NCBI GenBank assembly: GCA_036245525.1
Contig: BTPG01000003.1
Coordinates: forward strand, 194,334,725 to 194,398,724
Direction of reading: 5' to 3'
DNA length: 64,000 bases
DNA from: Semisulcospira habei
Lineage: Eukaryota; Mollusca; Gastropoda; Semisulcospiridae
Below the pieces are notes generated by a model, which saw only the letters and a list, made by a program, of their open reading frames with translations, was not told where the DNA came from and ran no database searches. This document shows positions 35,920 through 46,590 of this stretch, one piece after another (position 1 is the stretch's first letter; every line of letters begins with the position of its first letter). Both the position numbers and the translations under genes were made by a program.

Positions 35920-36100
35920 AAGACTGCACAACAGTTCAGGAGAAGTTCAAGTGTGGTGCCAGAATAGCTTGGCGCCTCCAGTATTTTAGCACCACCCTTG
36001 AAGTATTATGTTCAATCCAAATCCCATTGCAGTATGTCAGTACTCAGGCACCGACAAGGCGTCAAGATCTTCTAGCTCTACCCTTGAACCATCATGGTCG
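35920..36100. mobile_element. Decayed family A element(s)
   Basis: GTGGTGCCAGAATAGCTTGG at 35954 and TAGCACCACCCTTGAAGTAT near 35985 form an arm pair with the tip deleted. A further ACCCTTGAACCATCATGGTC at 36079 is a second right arm. Confidence 0.5.
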
Positions 36101-36288
36101 ATCCATATCCGGTTGTCGCGTACCAGGGATAAATGGTGAACAATACCGGCAAGTTGCAACCTTCAGGGCGTATCTACTGTCAGTAGTGTGAAAGAGGAAG
36201 CTTAGGCTTTTTACCACTAGTGCGAAAAACACCGAGCGGAAACCCTGAGCGCTCCTCTACACCTACGTGTCCGAAACTGAGATTACAA

Positions 36289-36490
36289 TTCACCCCTTGA
36301 CTGCCGAGAACACAGCATGCATCACCCAAAGTAAAGAGGCAAAGACCTTCATGAGCCCCCGCGTCTGCGGGGGCTCATGAGGTTTTTTGCTTCTTGTTGG
36401 CATCATTTGTATCCATTCGTTGAGTTGTTTTGCGTTGGGCCGTCTACAATGACATCTAAAAACTACTTGTGGCCAATGGCAGGGAAGGGG
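36289..36490. mobile_element. Family B palindromic MITE
   Basis: Left end TTCACCCCTTGACTGCCGAG and right end CAATGGCAGGGAAGGGGCAA, both TTAA sites mutated. The hairpin at 36332-36397 has the CCCCCGC-GTCT-GCGGGGG tip. Confidence 0.68.
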
Positions 36491-37259
36491 CAAATAATAA
36501 GTGACTTTTCTCAAAAGCCTCACAGCTCCGTGGCGCGGGCACCAATGTTTCTGAATGGACCCGCGAGACAGCGTCCGCCTCTCTTGTATTCGTCTCCGCC
36601 ACGGCCTTATCTCTTGCAATTTTAGCGTCAACTTCGTGGGAGGGATGAGGGCTGGGGAAGGTAGGATCGACCATGAAAGCGCAAGAGTGGTGCTAGAGAT
36701 AGGACGGCCGCTCACCTAAAAAATGACATGCGCCAAGCTAATCAGACGATCTGAATACGCTGAGCACAAACGTCAAATTTCCGAACTTTCACCTGAGTGC
36801 TACACACCAGTTCAGAAGGTGGATCGACTATATTGTCAATGGGTAGTGCCACATAAGCTTGACACATAAAGGCGAAATGTTATACCGACACCACTCTTAA
36901 ACTATCGTGGTGTTCCTGCTATGAAACGTATCTGGACCAGATTTGTTACCCCAGCCTCGCTAAACGCAATTAGCTGTTGGCGATTCTAAAGTGCGAGTCG
37001 TTGATTGGTTCTGGCACTGATAGGGGTATCCCAATACACCCAATATACCACTCATTGAGGGGCCGATATTCAGTCATTCATACCGCGCCTGTGCCCTTTC
37101 TACCAGCGCCTTCAAGCGCACGGAATGCACCTCGGCACCCTTGTATGTTAAAATTTCATTTCGCTTTTCACCTTTTCTTCACCTCCCGGCGGGGACGGCG
37201 AATTGGTACCATTCAGACAGAAGGACAAGCTCATAGTCGGGAAAACGGGCCGTCTGTCT
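36491..37259. other. No gene; one decayed family A hairpin
   Basis: At 36817-36915 GGATCGACTATATTGTCAAT and CACCACTCTTAAACTATCG outline a heavily mutated family A copy. Elsewhere no recognised frame; the 36977-37282 frame has no recognisable features. Confidence 0.4.
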
Positions 37260-37355
37260 GCAAGAGGCATAGATTCTCATGAGCCCCCGCAATTTCGGGG
37301 ACTCATGAGAATCTATGCCTCTTGCCGGTCATGAAAATCTATGCCTCTTGCTGTC
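37260..37355. mobile_element. Family B hairpin plus duplicated right arm
   Basis: GCAAGAGGCATAGATTCTCA pairs with TGAGAATCTATGCCTCTTGC (37260-37325). The right arm GAAAATCTATGCCTCTTGCT is repeated at 37334-37353. No TTAA ends. Confidence 0.65.
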
Positions 37356-37898
37356 GTCGTTGATAGCGTCGCTCCTTTGGTAGAATAGATGGTTGGGTGT
37401 TCAAGTGATGATCATGAGTGACAGGTCTGACTTTGGCCATCAAAAAGGACTTGTCATGAGAAGGTACGCAAGCCATAAACAAACTGACTTCAGCCGGATA
37501 GGACAACAACAACAACAGCTTTAATTTATTTACTCTGAGGTTTTTCTCACACCAAAACTATGCCCTCTTACCAGTTTATAAGCCAGTCCGTGCTATCAGC
37601 AAAAAGTACAGACTCTCATGAGCTTCGGCACCTACAGCGGGTCGTGAAAATATATAATTATTGCTGCTATTGCTGAAACTAATTTAAATCAGGCTGAACA
37701 CTTATTCATCTCAATCACAAACTGAAGGTATGGAAAACGCCGGCAGATAGGTCTACAGGACACAAGAAGGGAAATCACTCACACTGGACAGACAGTTAGG
37801 TCCCCTGACCCCTTCCGAATGAGTACAATTATATAGCTTGGTTAACACACGGTATAATAAATTTAAAGAGCTGAGTCAACGGTAAACACACACACACA

Positions 37899-37933
<35 letters not shown>

Positions 37934-38122
37934 GAAACAGATCCCAAAACGACAATAGCAAAGAGACTCTGCAAATGTGAGTACATTTTCTTTTACATTT
38001 TGGTTTGATTTTGTGGAAATGTAGGCCTACAACGGGTTAGATTATAATTCGTCTCAACTTTCGGAACGCACATTACATCCATACTCAAAGGATTCACTGT
38101 AAGGATTCGAACAATCATGACC
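37356..38122. other. No gene; fragments and (CA)n
   Basis: A decayed family B hairpin lies at about 37598-37670, a half copy of the AAGGGAAATCA element at 37761-37820, and a CA run at 37884-37933. No exon recognised. Confidence 0.45.
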
Positions 38123-38337
38123 CCCTTCACTGCTGAGAAAAAGTGAACGCGATCCAACTGCAAGAGACATAGATCCTCATGAGCCCCCGCGACTGCGGGG
38201 GCTCATGATGATCTATGCCTCTTGCTGAGACCAATTTGTATCCATGCTTCTTGGGCGGTTTTGGCTTTTGGTCGTTGAACGAACACAGAATTCAGAGACA
38301 ACAATGCACGTACAGTGACACGGACTGGGTTATTCCG
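38123..38337. mobile_element. Family B palindromic MITE
   Basis: It starts TGACCCCCTTCACTGCTGAG and ends ACAGTGACACGGACTGGGTTA, both TTAA sites drifted. The hairpin at 38160-38225 has tip CCCCCGC-GACT-GCGGGGG with one mismatch (GATGATC). Confidence 0.7.
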
Positions 38338-38397
38338 TGGGTGTCAAAGAGACCTCGCACCAGTCGTCGAGCTTCGCTACACATAGTTATAAGATCT

Positions 38398-38495
38398 GGA
38401 TCGACCAGTATAATTCAAGAGTCGTGCCAGAATAGCTTGGCGTCTGTGGTCGCCGAGCTACTTTGGCACCAGACCCTTGAACTAGGATTGAACAC
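38398..38495. mobile_element. Decayed family A palindrome
   Basis: GGATCGACCAGTATAATTCA...GCCAGAATAGCTTGGCG opposes CGCCGAGCTACTTTGGCACC with several mismatches. No TTAA termini. Confidence 0.55.
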
Positions 38496-38778
38496 GACCG
38501 CTCGGAGCCTAAGAATTTGGGAGTTGTCCTATAAGAAAAATTTGGAGCTTTGGGGATTTCGACCTTTATGGCTCAGCTGAGGTTAATTCAGTCCAAAGTG
38601 TTCGGCATTGACAAGCGTGTTTCTAGTCACAGCGACTCAGTCCATATCCAACCCAGCTACAAGCAGAGCGGACGAAACCTGCGAACGTGTCAAATTGACC
38701 AAACTTCCCTTTAAGCCATCGTGGATTGAATGTACATTGATTACCATTATGCCTGACAGCCTGAGATGCATTATAGTA

Positions 38779-38842
38779 CCAAGAACCATAGACACTCATA
38801 AGCCCGCCTTCGGCAGGGGCTTAAGACGGTGTATGACTCTTG
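38779..38842. mobile_element. Divergent family B hairpin
   Basis: CCAAGAACCATAGACACTCA pairs with ...GTGTATGACTCTTGG around AGCCCGCC-TTCG-GCAGGGGCT. No termini. Confidence 0.55.
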
Positions 38843-38849
38843 GACATGA

Positions 38850-39350
38850 GGGTTGTTCGCACGTAAAGACAAAGGTGTCAAATCGCTGAATAGATGTCTG
38901 CGAGTTGAGTTCAGGAGACAAAGCCGCAGCGGTCTCATATAAATCGTATATCTCTTGCTAACCTAGATCTGCTCCTGTTGTTCCTCAAACAGAGAGTGTT
39001 GTTCGTGGTTAACACAGAGCACGCCTGGCTTGGCAATTTGACATACTCAAGTCTCTTAATACACTACCGGCCATCAAAGAGTATTACAATTACATACTCG
39101 ACCGGCCATCAAAGAGCGTTACGACAAAATTAATATGATGAAAGCTTTTTCTTGAATTGGTCCTGATTTCTCTTCAATCTTTCTTAACACCTTTCTCTTA
39201 GCTCTTTACCTCCGAGCCGTGCGGATTTCCTCTGATAACTCCCTGTTTAACTCTTGCAGTTGTACTGACAGTGACAAAGATCGTGTTAATGCTTGTTAAT
39301 TCAACGCCTAGGCTATCCAAGGAGCGCAGAAAAAAATGCGGAGATCAGCA
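38850..39350. other. No gene; short direct repeat
   Basis: ACCGGCCATCAAAGAG occurs at 39066 and 39101. Otherwise unique. Confidence 0.35.
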
Positions 39351-39444
39351 TAAGGCAATCATCTTCATGAGAACACGCAACTGCGTGGGCTCATGAAAAT
39401 CAGTGCCTCTTGCATTTTCCTGTTTGAGACAGTGAAGGGGTTAA
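39351..39444. mobile_element. Truncated family B element
   Basis: The hairpin CATGAGAACACGC-AACT-GCGTGGGCTCATG lies inside weaker arms. The right end CAGTGAAGGGGTTAA (TTAA 39441-39444) is joined closely to the hairpin, so the subterminal part is deleted. Confidence 0.58.
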
Positions 39445-39477
39445 CACTGCTGATTACGTCCCATGTCCGAAGTCCCA

Positions 39478-39616
39478 TTAACCCCGGCCCTTTATTTTTT
39501 TGTCGAGGCGATTCCTGCAGGAATCGCCTCGACAAAAAAAAAAGCGCCGCCGACAGCCAAAGGGTGGGAGTCACCTGAACGCGGAACAGCCTGCGCTACT
39601 GACACCCAAAGGGTTA
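39478..39616. mobile_element. Family D palindromic MITE with extra right end
   Basis: TTAA is at 39478-39481 and 39613-39616. The core pairs TTTTGTCGAGGCGATTCC with GGAATCGCCTCGACAAAA around TGCA (39494-39540). CGACAGCCAAAGGGTG (39552) and GACACCCAAAGGGTTAA (39601) are two successive right ends. Confidence 0.7.
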
Positions 39617-40021
39617 ACGCAGGAGTGATTGATCCTAAAGCTGCACCACTCATTGCGTAAAACGTCTTAGGTGACTTTAGAATCTTACTGAGGCAGGCTT
39701 CTGCCTAGCATAAAAGACTTTTCACGCTTGATTGGGATTCGTTGAGGCGTGTGCTGAAAAAGGCGCAGCAGACCTGTTCATATTGGGTTCACACGAAAAG
39801 CCGTGAATTAGTCCATTCTTTGATTCAACACTCGCTAAAGCTTTTGCGGTTTCTTACTGGGTTTTAAAGGCGAAATGCAAAATGAACTGTCGGAGAGGTC
39901 CCTCCGCGTGATATATGGAAAATCCAATAAATCATATCGCTTGATATTTATAAGCAGGCCCTACATTAGTGCACGCCTTTCACTCTGGACGTTACGGCTT
40001 TGCGGTGAAACGTTGCCTGCC

Positions 40022-40057
<36 letters not shown>

Positions 40058-40443
40058 GTGCGAGTGTGAACACTAAAGAAAGGGAATGGCTCTTTAACTC
40101 TGTCTGCAGAAGAAGAAAAAAAAAAGAAAGAATAAATAAACTGCCATGTCCCAAAGTAGCATTCCAAGTCTAGCCCCTCCTAAGCAGATCCTTTCACTTC
40201 GCTCTCCGCCCCCCCCCCCCTCTCCGCCCCCCCCCCTTTCCATCCCTCCCGCCCCTAACACCCCACCTCCAGGCCACTACGGGAAAAAAAGAAAGATAGA
40301 AAAATTGAAAATCAACTGCTAATTTGCCACTAATTACTGACCTAAGTTGGCTTTTACCACAAAGTGGATTTTGTTGAGAATCAGGCCAACGCATTAAATA
40401 TACTCCTGCTCGCGGGCCTGTGATTTCGAATCTTACGTCACGT
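39617..40443. other. No gene; homopolymers
   Basis: An A28 run (40022-40049) and C runs (40209-40220, 40228-40236). Frames across them are Lys/Phe or Pro/Gly artefacts. Confidence 0.45.
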
Positions 40444-40508
40444 GTGCTGGTCTGTGATTTTGGACCTTACGGCCGAAGGCCGCAAGGTCCAAAATCACAG
40501 TCCAGCAC
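40444..40508. repeat. Family E hairpin, near perfect
   Basis: GTGCTGG...CTGTGATTTTGGACCTTAC pairs across GGCC-GAA-GGCC with GCAAGGTCCAAAATCACAG...CCAGCAC. About 31 bp per arm, two mismatches. Confidence 0.72.
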
Positions 40509-40986
40509 AGTCCTTTCTTCACCTCCCTGTCTCCGATTTCCAACCCCAACAGAGCCCCAACCCCATCCAACACCACACCCCCTTTCCGCCATCCGTCTGT
40601 GCGCCGTTACCAGTAAATCTGCATTTAGGCAAACCGATCAGACGAAAATCGTGCCAGTTAGCCAAAAACTCCGTGGAAACCTCCCTGGCCGTGAGCACAG
40701 CACAGAGGGGTGGAAACAGACCCTTTCTATGCGGTGTTTTTGAAACACTTTATTAAGGCGCCGGCCCTTTGTGTGACCGTCTCACCCCAGAGAAAGAGGT
40801 TTTTATTCTCGCCACCCTGGCGCACCGAAAGAACCGCTGGTTGGGGTGGCTTGATTTCTGCAATTCGCACACCTCTCAATGTGGGAGAGAGAAAGAACTA
40901 AAGATTCAATAGCGTGGACTACGTATCCAATTGTGAAGCTAATCCGTACTGGTTTCTCACAAAGAGGATGCAAATGGAGTGTACCT
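40509..40986. other. No gene seen
   Basis: Two overlapping + frames (40420-40743, 40442-40756) begin inside or next to the palindrome and have no recognisable domain. Confidence 0.35.
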
Positions 40987-41067
40987 CTGCCAGCAAGAGG
41001 CGTACATTCTCATGAGCTTCTGCGGCCGCAGGGTGCACATGAGGCTTTATGTCACTTCCTGGCAGGC
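40987..41067. mobile_element. Divergent family B hairpin
   Basis: TGCCAGCAAGAGGCGTACAT...TGCGGCCGCAGG...CTTCCTGGCAGG keeps the stem outline; TGCCAG/CTGGCA extends it. No TTAA ends. Confidence 0.5.
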
Positions 41068-41144
41068 CGATCAGGTTGGATATGAGACTATCCTATCGAT
41101 GGCCAAGCGCACGCCCTGTCTGTCAAGTCCAGAGCCGAGTGAGT

Positions 41145-41290
41145 TTAACCCCCTCACTGCAAGGACACAGCCAGGGAATTGTAAGAGCATAGATCCTTAT
41201 GCGCGACCCCCCCCCCCCCCCCCCACTCCACCCGCAATTACGGGAGTTGGGAAAGAAGGGGAGGGGGGGGGGGGGGGGGGGGGGGAAGCG
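41145..41290. mobile_element. Family B left half with poly-C/poly-G arms
   Basis: It starts TTAACCCCCTCACTGCAAGG and reaches AGAGCATAGATCCTTATGCG, then runs into a C tract (41206-41224). Across CACCCGCAATTACGGGAG it meets a G tract (about 41262-41285). The usual right arm is absent. Confidence 0.55.
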
Positions 41291-41837
41291 AAGGACCACA
41301 AAAGTATAAAACTGAATAAATATATGGAAAGAAAGTTTGGTTCTGTGTGGTTTTATTTTTGGATAGTTATAATAAAGTATAACTAAGAAACAAAAAAAGA
41401 AAAAAAAAGAATTATGTACAATTAAGAAACAAAAAATAATTACTAATCAGTATATTAAGGTTAATTACTAATAAAGTCTTTACTCCTTTCCCCGCCCTCC
41501 CCCCCCCCCCCCCAACAGCTAAGGCTTATAAAGTACAGCAAAACATGTTCTGCTAAGTCCCTGATCACTTCTAGTGCCGTTGGACAGTAAGCCCGAATGA
41601 ATAAGAGAAGAAGGAAAGAAAGTGTCGAGCAAGTATCCAGGACAAAGAGTTAAAGACCATAACGAGTTCCGAAACAAAAATGATTCAGTCAGTCCAGCGT
41701 TCAACGCGGCGTCACAGTGTGACGTCACCGTACCTGTTTCACACAAACCTAACTTATATGCACAGTGCTCTACTAGTCTTTTCATAATTTTTTTTCTGCA
41801 CCTCACAGACACAGGATCTATACTATTATGCTTTCAG
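41291..41837. other. No gene seen
   Basis: A-rich sequence and a C run (41502-41513). GTCACAGTGTGACGTCAC at 41711 is a short palindrome. The frame 41519-41812 has no recognisable features. Confidence 0.35.
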
Positions 41838-41910
<73 letters not shown>

Positions 41911-42015
41911 TGTCGCTGTTGTTGTTGCTGTTGTTGTTACTGTTATTGTTATTAGTGTTGTTATTGTCATTATTATTACTATTATTGTAGTAATACTCAA
42001 CTAATAATAATAATA

Positions 42016-42074
<59 letters not shown>

Positions 42075-42076
42075 CC
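41838..42076. repeat. (ATT)n microsatellites
   Basis: Two long ATT runs (41840-41909 and 42012-42074) separated by GTT/ATT-rich sequence. Confidence 0.92.
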
Positions 42077-42084
42077 TATTTAGC

Positions 42085-42153
42085 ACTGTGGGTGTCGTTA
42101 GCGATTTTGGTCGAGGTGATTCCGGCAGGTGATTGCCGACACCCAAAGGGTTA
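42085..42153. mobile_element. Family D element with deleted right arm
   Basis: GGTGTCGTTAGCGATTTTGG...GGTGATTCCGGC keeps the left arm. It then jumps to AGGTGATTGCCGACACCC and AAAGGGTTAA (TTAA about 42150). Confidence 0.55.
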
Positions 42154-42382
42154 AGTGAGTTGTCCCGTTTCCTACATCTCCCTCAAAAACCTTTAGGCTG
42201 TCTGTGACCCTGAACATGTTAATTAAGGGATGTATGCTCAGGGCACATGTTTAGTATTGGGCGTTATTAGCATGTAAATCTTCGTTCCTACACATGGCTT
42301 ATTCTCAAGCACTTAGAAACAGGAGATCAAAGCGAAATGCTCTCTGTGACCCTACACGGTCCTTCACACAGACCCTTCATAC

Positions 42383-42449
42383 TGCAAGAGGCATAGATCC
42401 TCATGAGCCCCTGTATTCGCAGGGGCTCATGACAATCTATGCCTCTTGT
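42383..42449. mobile_element. Family B hairpin, isolated
   Basis: GCAAGAGGCATAGATCCTCA pairs with ...CAATCTATGCCTCTTGT around AGCCCCTG-TATTCG-CAGGGGCT. The flanking TTAA ends are not present. Confidence 0.65.
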
Positions 42450-42699
42450 CGGACGCGATCTTCTCCATCTGGTCCTCAGAGACTGAGAGCGAGATCGACG
42501 GTTAAACGGAAGACTGCCTTGCTGGCAATTTCCACCCACCTTAAATTGCATTTGTACGAACCAGACCGTAAACAACTAACATAAAACATGAAAAAGAAAT
42601 TAAATGAAATGAAGGAAAAAAAAAAATGGTAAAATCCGCTTCGATTCACAAATCAAACAATTCACATTCGGTGAGTATAACAAGAAGTAGCTGTTTAGG

Positions 42700-43915
42700 G
42701 GACAGTGCAGTTCAACGGCAGCACATCCGAACCCTTTGACGTCCTGGCCCCTACTCTCTTTGGGATCTTCTTCGCTGTACTGCTCAAGCATGCCTTTGGT
42801 AATACAACAGAAGGAATCTACCTGCGAACCAGATCAGATGGCAGGCATTTCAACCTTGCCCGCCTCAAAGCCAAGACGCGAAACCCTCATCAGGGACATG
42901 CTGTTCGCTGACGATGCGGCAATTTCGACCCATACCCAGGAGGAACTACAGTCACTGACGGACCGATTCTCCCAGGCTTGCAAGGACCGGACTGACTATC
43001 AGTCTAAAGAAGACGAACGTCCTGGGACAGAACACAGAGACACCGCCATTCTCATCATTGACAACTACGAGCTCGACGTCGTCCACCAGTTTACGTACCT
43101 TGGGTCCACCCTCACCGATAACCTCTCTCTCTCTCTGGACATCGAGATCGCCAAGAGGCTCGGGAAGGCTGCTGCAACTCTTGCACGCCTCACAACTCGA
43201 GTGTGGACAAATCCCAAGCTGACTGTGAAAACAAAGATGGCTGCGTACAACGCCTGCGTCATCAGCACAATGCTATACGGCAGTGAGGCATGGACCACAT
43301 ATGCTAGACAGGAGAGAAGACTCAACACCTTCCACCTGAGAAGCATCCGCCGTTTCCTGGGAATAAATATCTTGGAAAGATAGAGTGACCAACACCGAAG
43401 TCCTATCACGCGCTGGCCGGCCTTTCCAGCATGTACGTCCTACTCAGACAACGCTGGCTTGGCCACGTTCACCGCACAGAAGATGGCCGCATCCCAAAAG
43501 ACATCCTCTACGGAGAACTGGCAGCTGGGAGAAGAAACACTGGTCGCCCCAAGCTACGATTTGTAGATGTCTGCAAGAGGGACATGAGAGCACTGGACAT
43601 TGACACTGGGTCCTTGGAATACCTTGCGGATGACCGTGCAAAGTGGAGAAGTATCCTCCACGAACACCTCAAATCAGGGGAAGAGAATATGTCGAAAGCA
43701 GCAGCAGACAAGCGGGCACGCAGAAAGGAGTGCAACAACGCCATCAGACCAACGACCACGTACATTTGTGACATTTGCAGCAGGGACTGCCACTCCCGCA
43801 TTGGCCTCTACAGTCACAAAAGATGCTGCTTCAAATCCAGCTGAGCAGGCAATCAGATCAGAACAACTAGGATGCATTATCTATGGTCGATCCAGACCAG
43901 AGGCCCATTATTAGC
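42700..43915 (+). pseudogene. LINE fragment, same family as 32721
   Basis: 5'-truncated in the reverse transcriptase. It starts with FNGSTSEPFDVLAPTLF, in which the block between SEPF and LAPTLF is shortened. The catalytic MLFADDAAI box lies at 42898-42924 after a frame change. Then come HQFTYLGSTL (43084), RVWTNPKLTVKTK and the LYGSEAWTTYARQ block (43275). A further frame change near 43385 leads to LLRQRWLGHVHRTED (43438) and the C-terminal knuckle ICDICSRDCHSRIGLYSHKRCC (about 43765-43830), with a stop near 43842. It matches the LINE at 32721 block for block. Inactive. Confidence 0.82.
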
Positions 43916-44224
43916 TGTTTAGCGTCTTACGTACGTGGCAGCACGACTGTGGTATTTATTATAGAACTGAAACTGAAACCTCAACTTATCCCTCCCCCGC
44001 CTTTGCCTTGTTTGACATGCGTGACCCGCGGGTTCCTCTGACTGCAGCTAAATGCTTTTTAAACGGCAGGTATCACAATCTTTGACATATTTGCACACAC
44101 TGCATCAATATGATTCGCTTCCTTACACAAGCTGGTTACATATAAGATTACTCGTCATAATTTTATTCCCGTGACTGCCTCAGTCCGAGGAAGTAAATGG
44201 TGCCGGTACATTCACAGGTGGAGA
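43916..44224. other. No gene seen
   Basis: Short unique stretch after the LINE 3' end. Confidence 0.35.
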
Positions 44225-44295
44225 GAATCGAAGTTATGGCAAGAGTTTCGTGCAGCTGAGTCAGGGGCACGAAACTCTTGCCATAACTTCGATTC
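44225..44295. repeat. Long hairpin, perfect 29-bp arms
   Basis: GAATCGAAGTTATGGCAAGA...GTTTCGTGC pairs exactly with its complement across a 13-bp loop (AGCTGAGTCAGGG). It belongs to none of the other families here. No TTAA edge. Confidence 0.8.
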
Positions 44296-44746
44296 CTTCC
44301 CCTTGTGATATATATCGAGCATCTTCTACGGGCGAGGGCGCTCATACAAATCTTACAAATAGTGAGTGTTGATAACGATAATGGATAGTTACACTAGCAA
44401 ATATGTAAACAAGTTTTCGTATAAATGTTTAGATGCACTTCACGAAGAAGTAAAACAGAAGATGGATGAATAGTTCCTTGGTAGTGTCTAACTAGTTCTG
44501 CGATTCCGAGGACGAACTCTATACCAATCATGCGCTAATACAAATCCATTTCGGTCAAATGAATCAATATATGATCGATAGTATACACCATGTTTGATTT
44601 CGGTTCGAGATCAGAAGAGATTAGGCCCTATAAAAATACGATAAACACAATTTTTTATAGCACGGCAAACACCTTATTAAAAAAAAAAAGAAACACGCTT
44701 AGAAGAGACAAGTGATGACAACACAGTTGAATGCTTGTCTCGTATA

Positions 44747-44750
<4 letters not shown>
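44296..44750. other. No gene seen
   Basis: AT-rich unique sequence. Confidence 0.35.

Positions 44751-44822
<72 letters not shown>
44751..44822. repeat. (CA)n microsatellite
   Basis: An uninterrupted CA run of about 72 bp. Confidence 0.95.
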
Positions 44823-44825
<3 letters not shown>

Positions 44826-44884
44826 TTTGCATTTTACAGGCTTAAAAAATGTCAGTCACCGTTTCTTGATCTGGGCATCTTATC

Positions 44885-45104
44885 TTAACCCCTTCACTGC
44901 CAAGAAAGAATTGAACGGGATCCAACTGCAAGAGGCATAGATTCTCATGAGCCCCCGCGAATGCGGGGACTCATGAGGATCTATGCCTCTTGCTGAGACC
45001 AACAAGCATCCATGCTCCTCGGACGGTTGGTTGCGGATTTTGCTCGATGAATGAAAACAGATTTCGGAGACAAAACATGCGTCCAGTGGCAGGGACGGGG
45101 TTAA
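44885..45104. mobile_element. Family B palindromic MITE (220 bp), intact ends
   Basis: TTAA is at 44885-44888 (TTAACCCCTTCACTGCCAAG) and 45101-45104 (AGTGGCAGGGACGGGGTTAA), a good terminal inverted repeat. The hairpin spans 44929-44993 with two mismatches. Confidence 0.82.
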
Positions 45105-45275
45105 AGAACGCGTTCGCGTTTACAGTCGCATTTCCACCAGCTGATCATCAGACAACGGATGCACTTCGCCGCTGTTTTCGTTTTTACCCCGCCGTGAAAA
45201 GCTTACAACTTACAGTGCAGCGCATCCCTAAGGCTATCTCGCTATGCTGCAAAACCGCAGCCCCCTTCCCTCTGC

Positions 45276-45341
45276 AACAGGCATACATTCTCGTGTGCCC
45301 CTGCTTCAGCATGGGCTCATGAGAATGCATGCTTGTTGCAG
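45276..45341. mobile_element. Divergent family B hairpin
   Basis: GCAACAGGCATACATTCTCG pairs with ...GAATGCATGCTTGTTGC, so the AAGAGG/CCTCTT word is changed to AACAGG/GCTTGTT in both arms. No TTAA termini. Confidence 0.55.
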
Positions 45342-45391
45342 GTAAAAGCCATCATCGTGGAGACCTCTAAGATCATCATCATACAGTACCC

Positions 45392-45605
45392 TTAACCCAT
45401 TCAGCCCTGACGCACTACAGTAGGAGACGGATCGACCATGATAATTCAAGGGTAGTGCCAGATTAGCTTGGCGCCTGTCGGCGCCAAGCTAATCTGGCAC
45501 TACCCTTGAATTATCACGGTCGATCCATCTCCTGCAACTGGTGCATAGTCGTTAGATGACGCCTCCGAAATTTGGAAAATACGTGCGTCGGGCAGAATGA
45601 GTTAA
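45392..45605. mobile_element. Family A palindromic MITE (214 bp)
   Basis: TTAA is at 45392-45395 (TTAACCCATTCAGCCCTGAC) and 45602-45605 (GTCGGGCAGAATGAGTTAA). The hairpin at about 45422-45532 extends outside the usual arm (GGAGACGGATCG / CGATCCATCTCC). The core is the GATTAGC/GCTAATC variant. Confidence 0.8.
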
Positions 45606-45929
45606 ATCAGTTTTCCATACGCGGGAGGTCATGCGGATTTTGGCATGTGACCGCCTACACTCGGTGGCAAAACATAGAAGACATGGTTGTACGGGGACAA
45701 CGGTTCAACCCTCAACTGCCTTTAGACTGGATAAACAACAGAAAGTGATTGGGGAAAGGTCAGGCTTCACACAGAGAAGATCTGGCTCTTTGAAGATATT
45801 AATATTAAGCATGCCATTCTTATCAGAGGTGGAGATATGCGTGCCTCTTTATTCTCTTTTTTATATCTCGCCACACATGCTGGGTGCGTTCAGGATTGGA
45901 AGAGAAGGGGGCGGGGGGGGGGGGGGGGA

Positions 45930-45930
<1 letters not shown>

Positions 45931-45985
<55 letters not shown>

Positions 45986-46004
45986 GTGTACGAGAGAGAG
46001 AGAG

Positions 46005-46068
<64 letters not shown>
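45931..46068. repeat. (GA)n microsatellite
   Basis: An interrupted GA run, preceded by a G12 tract. It abuts the (GATT)n end of the SINE-like element. Confidence 0.93.
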
Positions 46069-46072
<4 letters not shown>

Positions 46073-46521
46073 ATTGATTGATTGTACATTGCTTAAAGCT
46101 GAGGTGCAATGAGAAAAACCCGCCCAGCGCGTGTTTTAAAAAGACTCTACAGGACCCAGCTTGGGCCCTGCCCCTAAGTGGGTCAAATCGGTTCGTAACA
46201 CAGTTGACGGAGTTGGCAACTGCGTATCCCGAGCTTGCAAAACTCTCGGAAAACGACAGACCACTTCCTGTTGCACGGAAAACATCGCGATTAGCAGATC
46301 GGACAACAGCAGACGATTCTGTGACACTTTGAAACTGACCAACAGCCACGGATTTTACGCGTTGGGGACTATGATGGCAGAATGTACGGCTGTACATGCT
46401 GTAAGTATGACTCCTGACACTTTGTAGTTGTGAACGAATTTTTTTCAACACGTACCTCCAGTCCAATATAGGCTAATATAAATAAATAAAGAAGCATTGT
46501 GATGTACAACCAACACAGTAA

Positions 46522-46525
<4 letters not shown>

Positions 46526-46586
<61 letters not shown>
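46526..46586. repeat. (GA)n microsatellite, LINE 3' flank
   Basis: A GA run directly joined to the LINE 3' end (GATGATGAATC on + strand). Confidence 0.93.

Positions 46587-46590
<4 letters not shown>

Noticed and set aside
45631..46089. Arg-Glu and Ser-Leu repeat proteins
   Set aside because: Translation of (GA)n; the same at 49232-49663 and 50943-51276.
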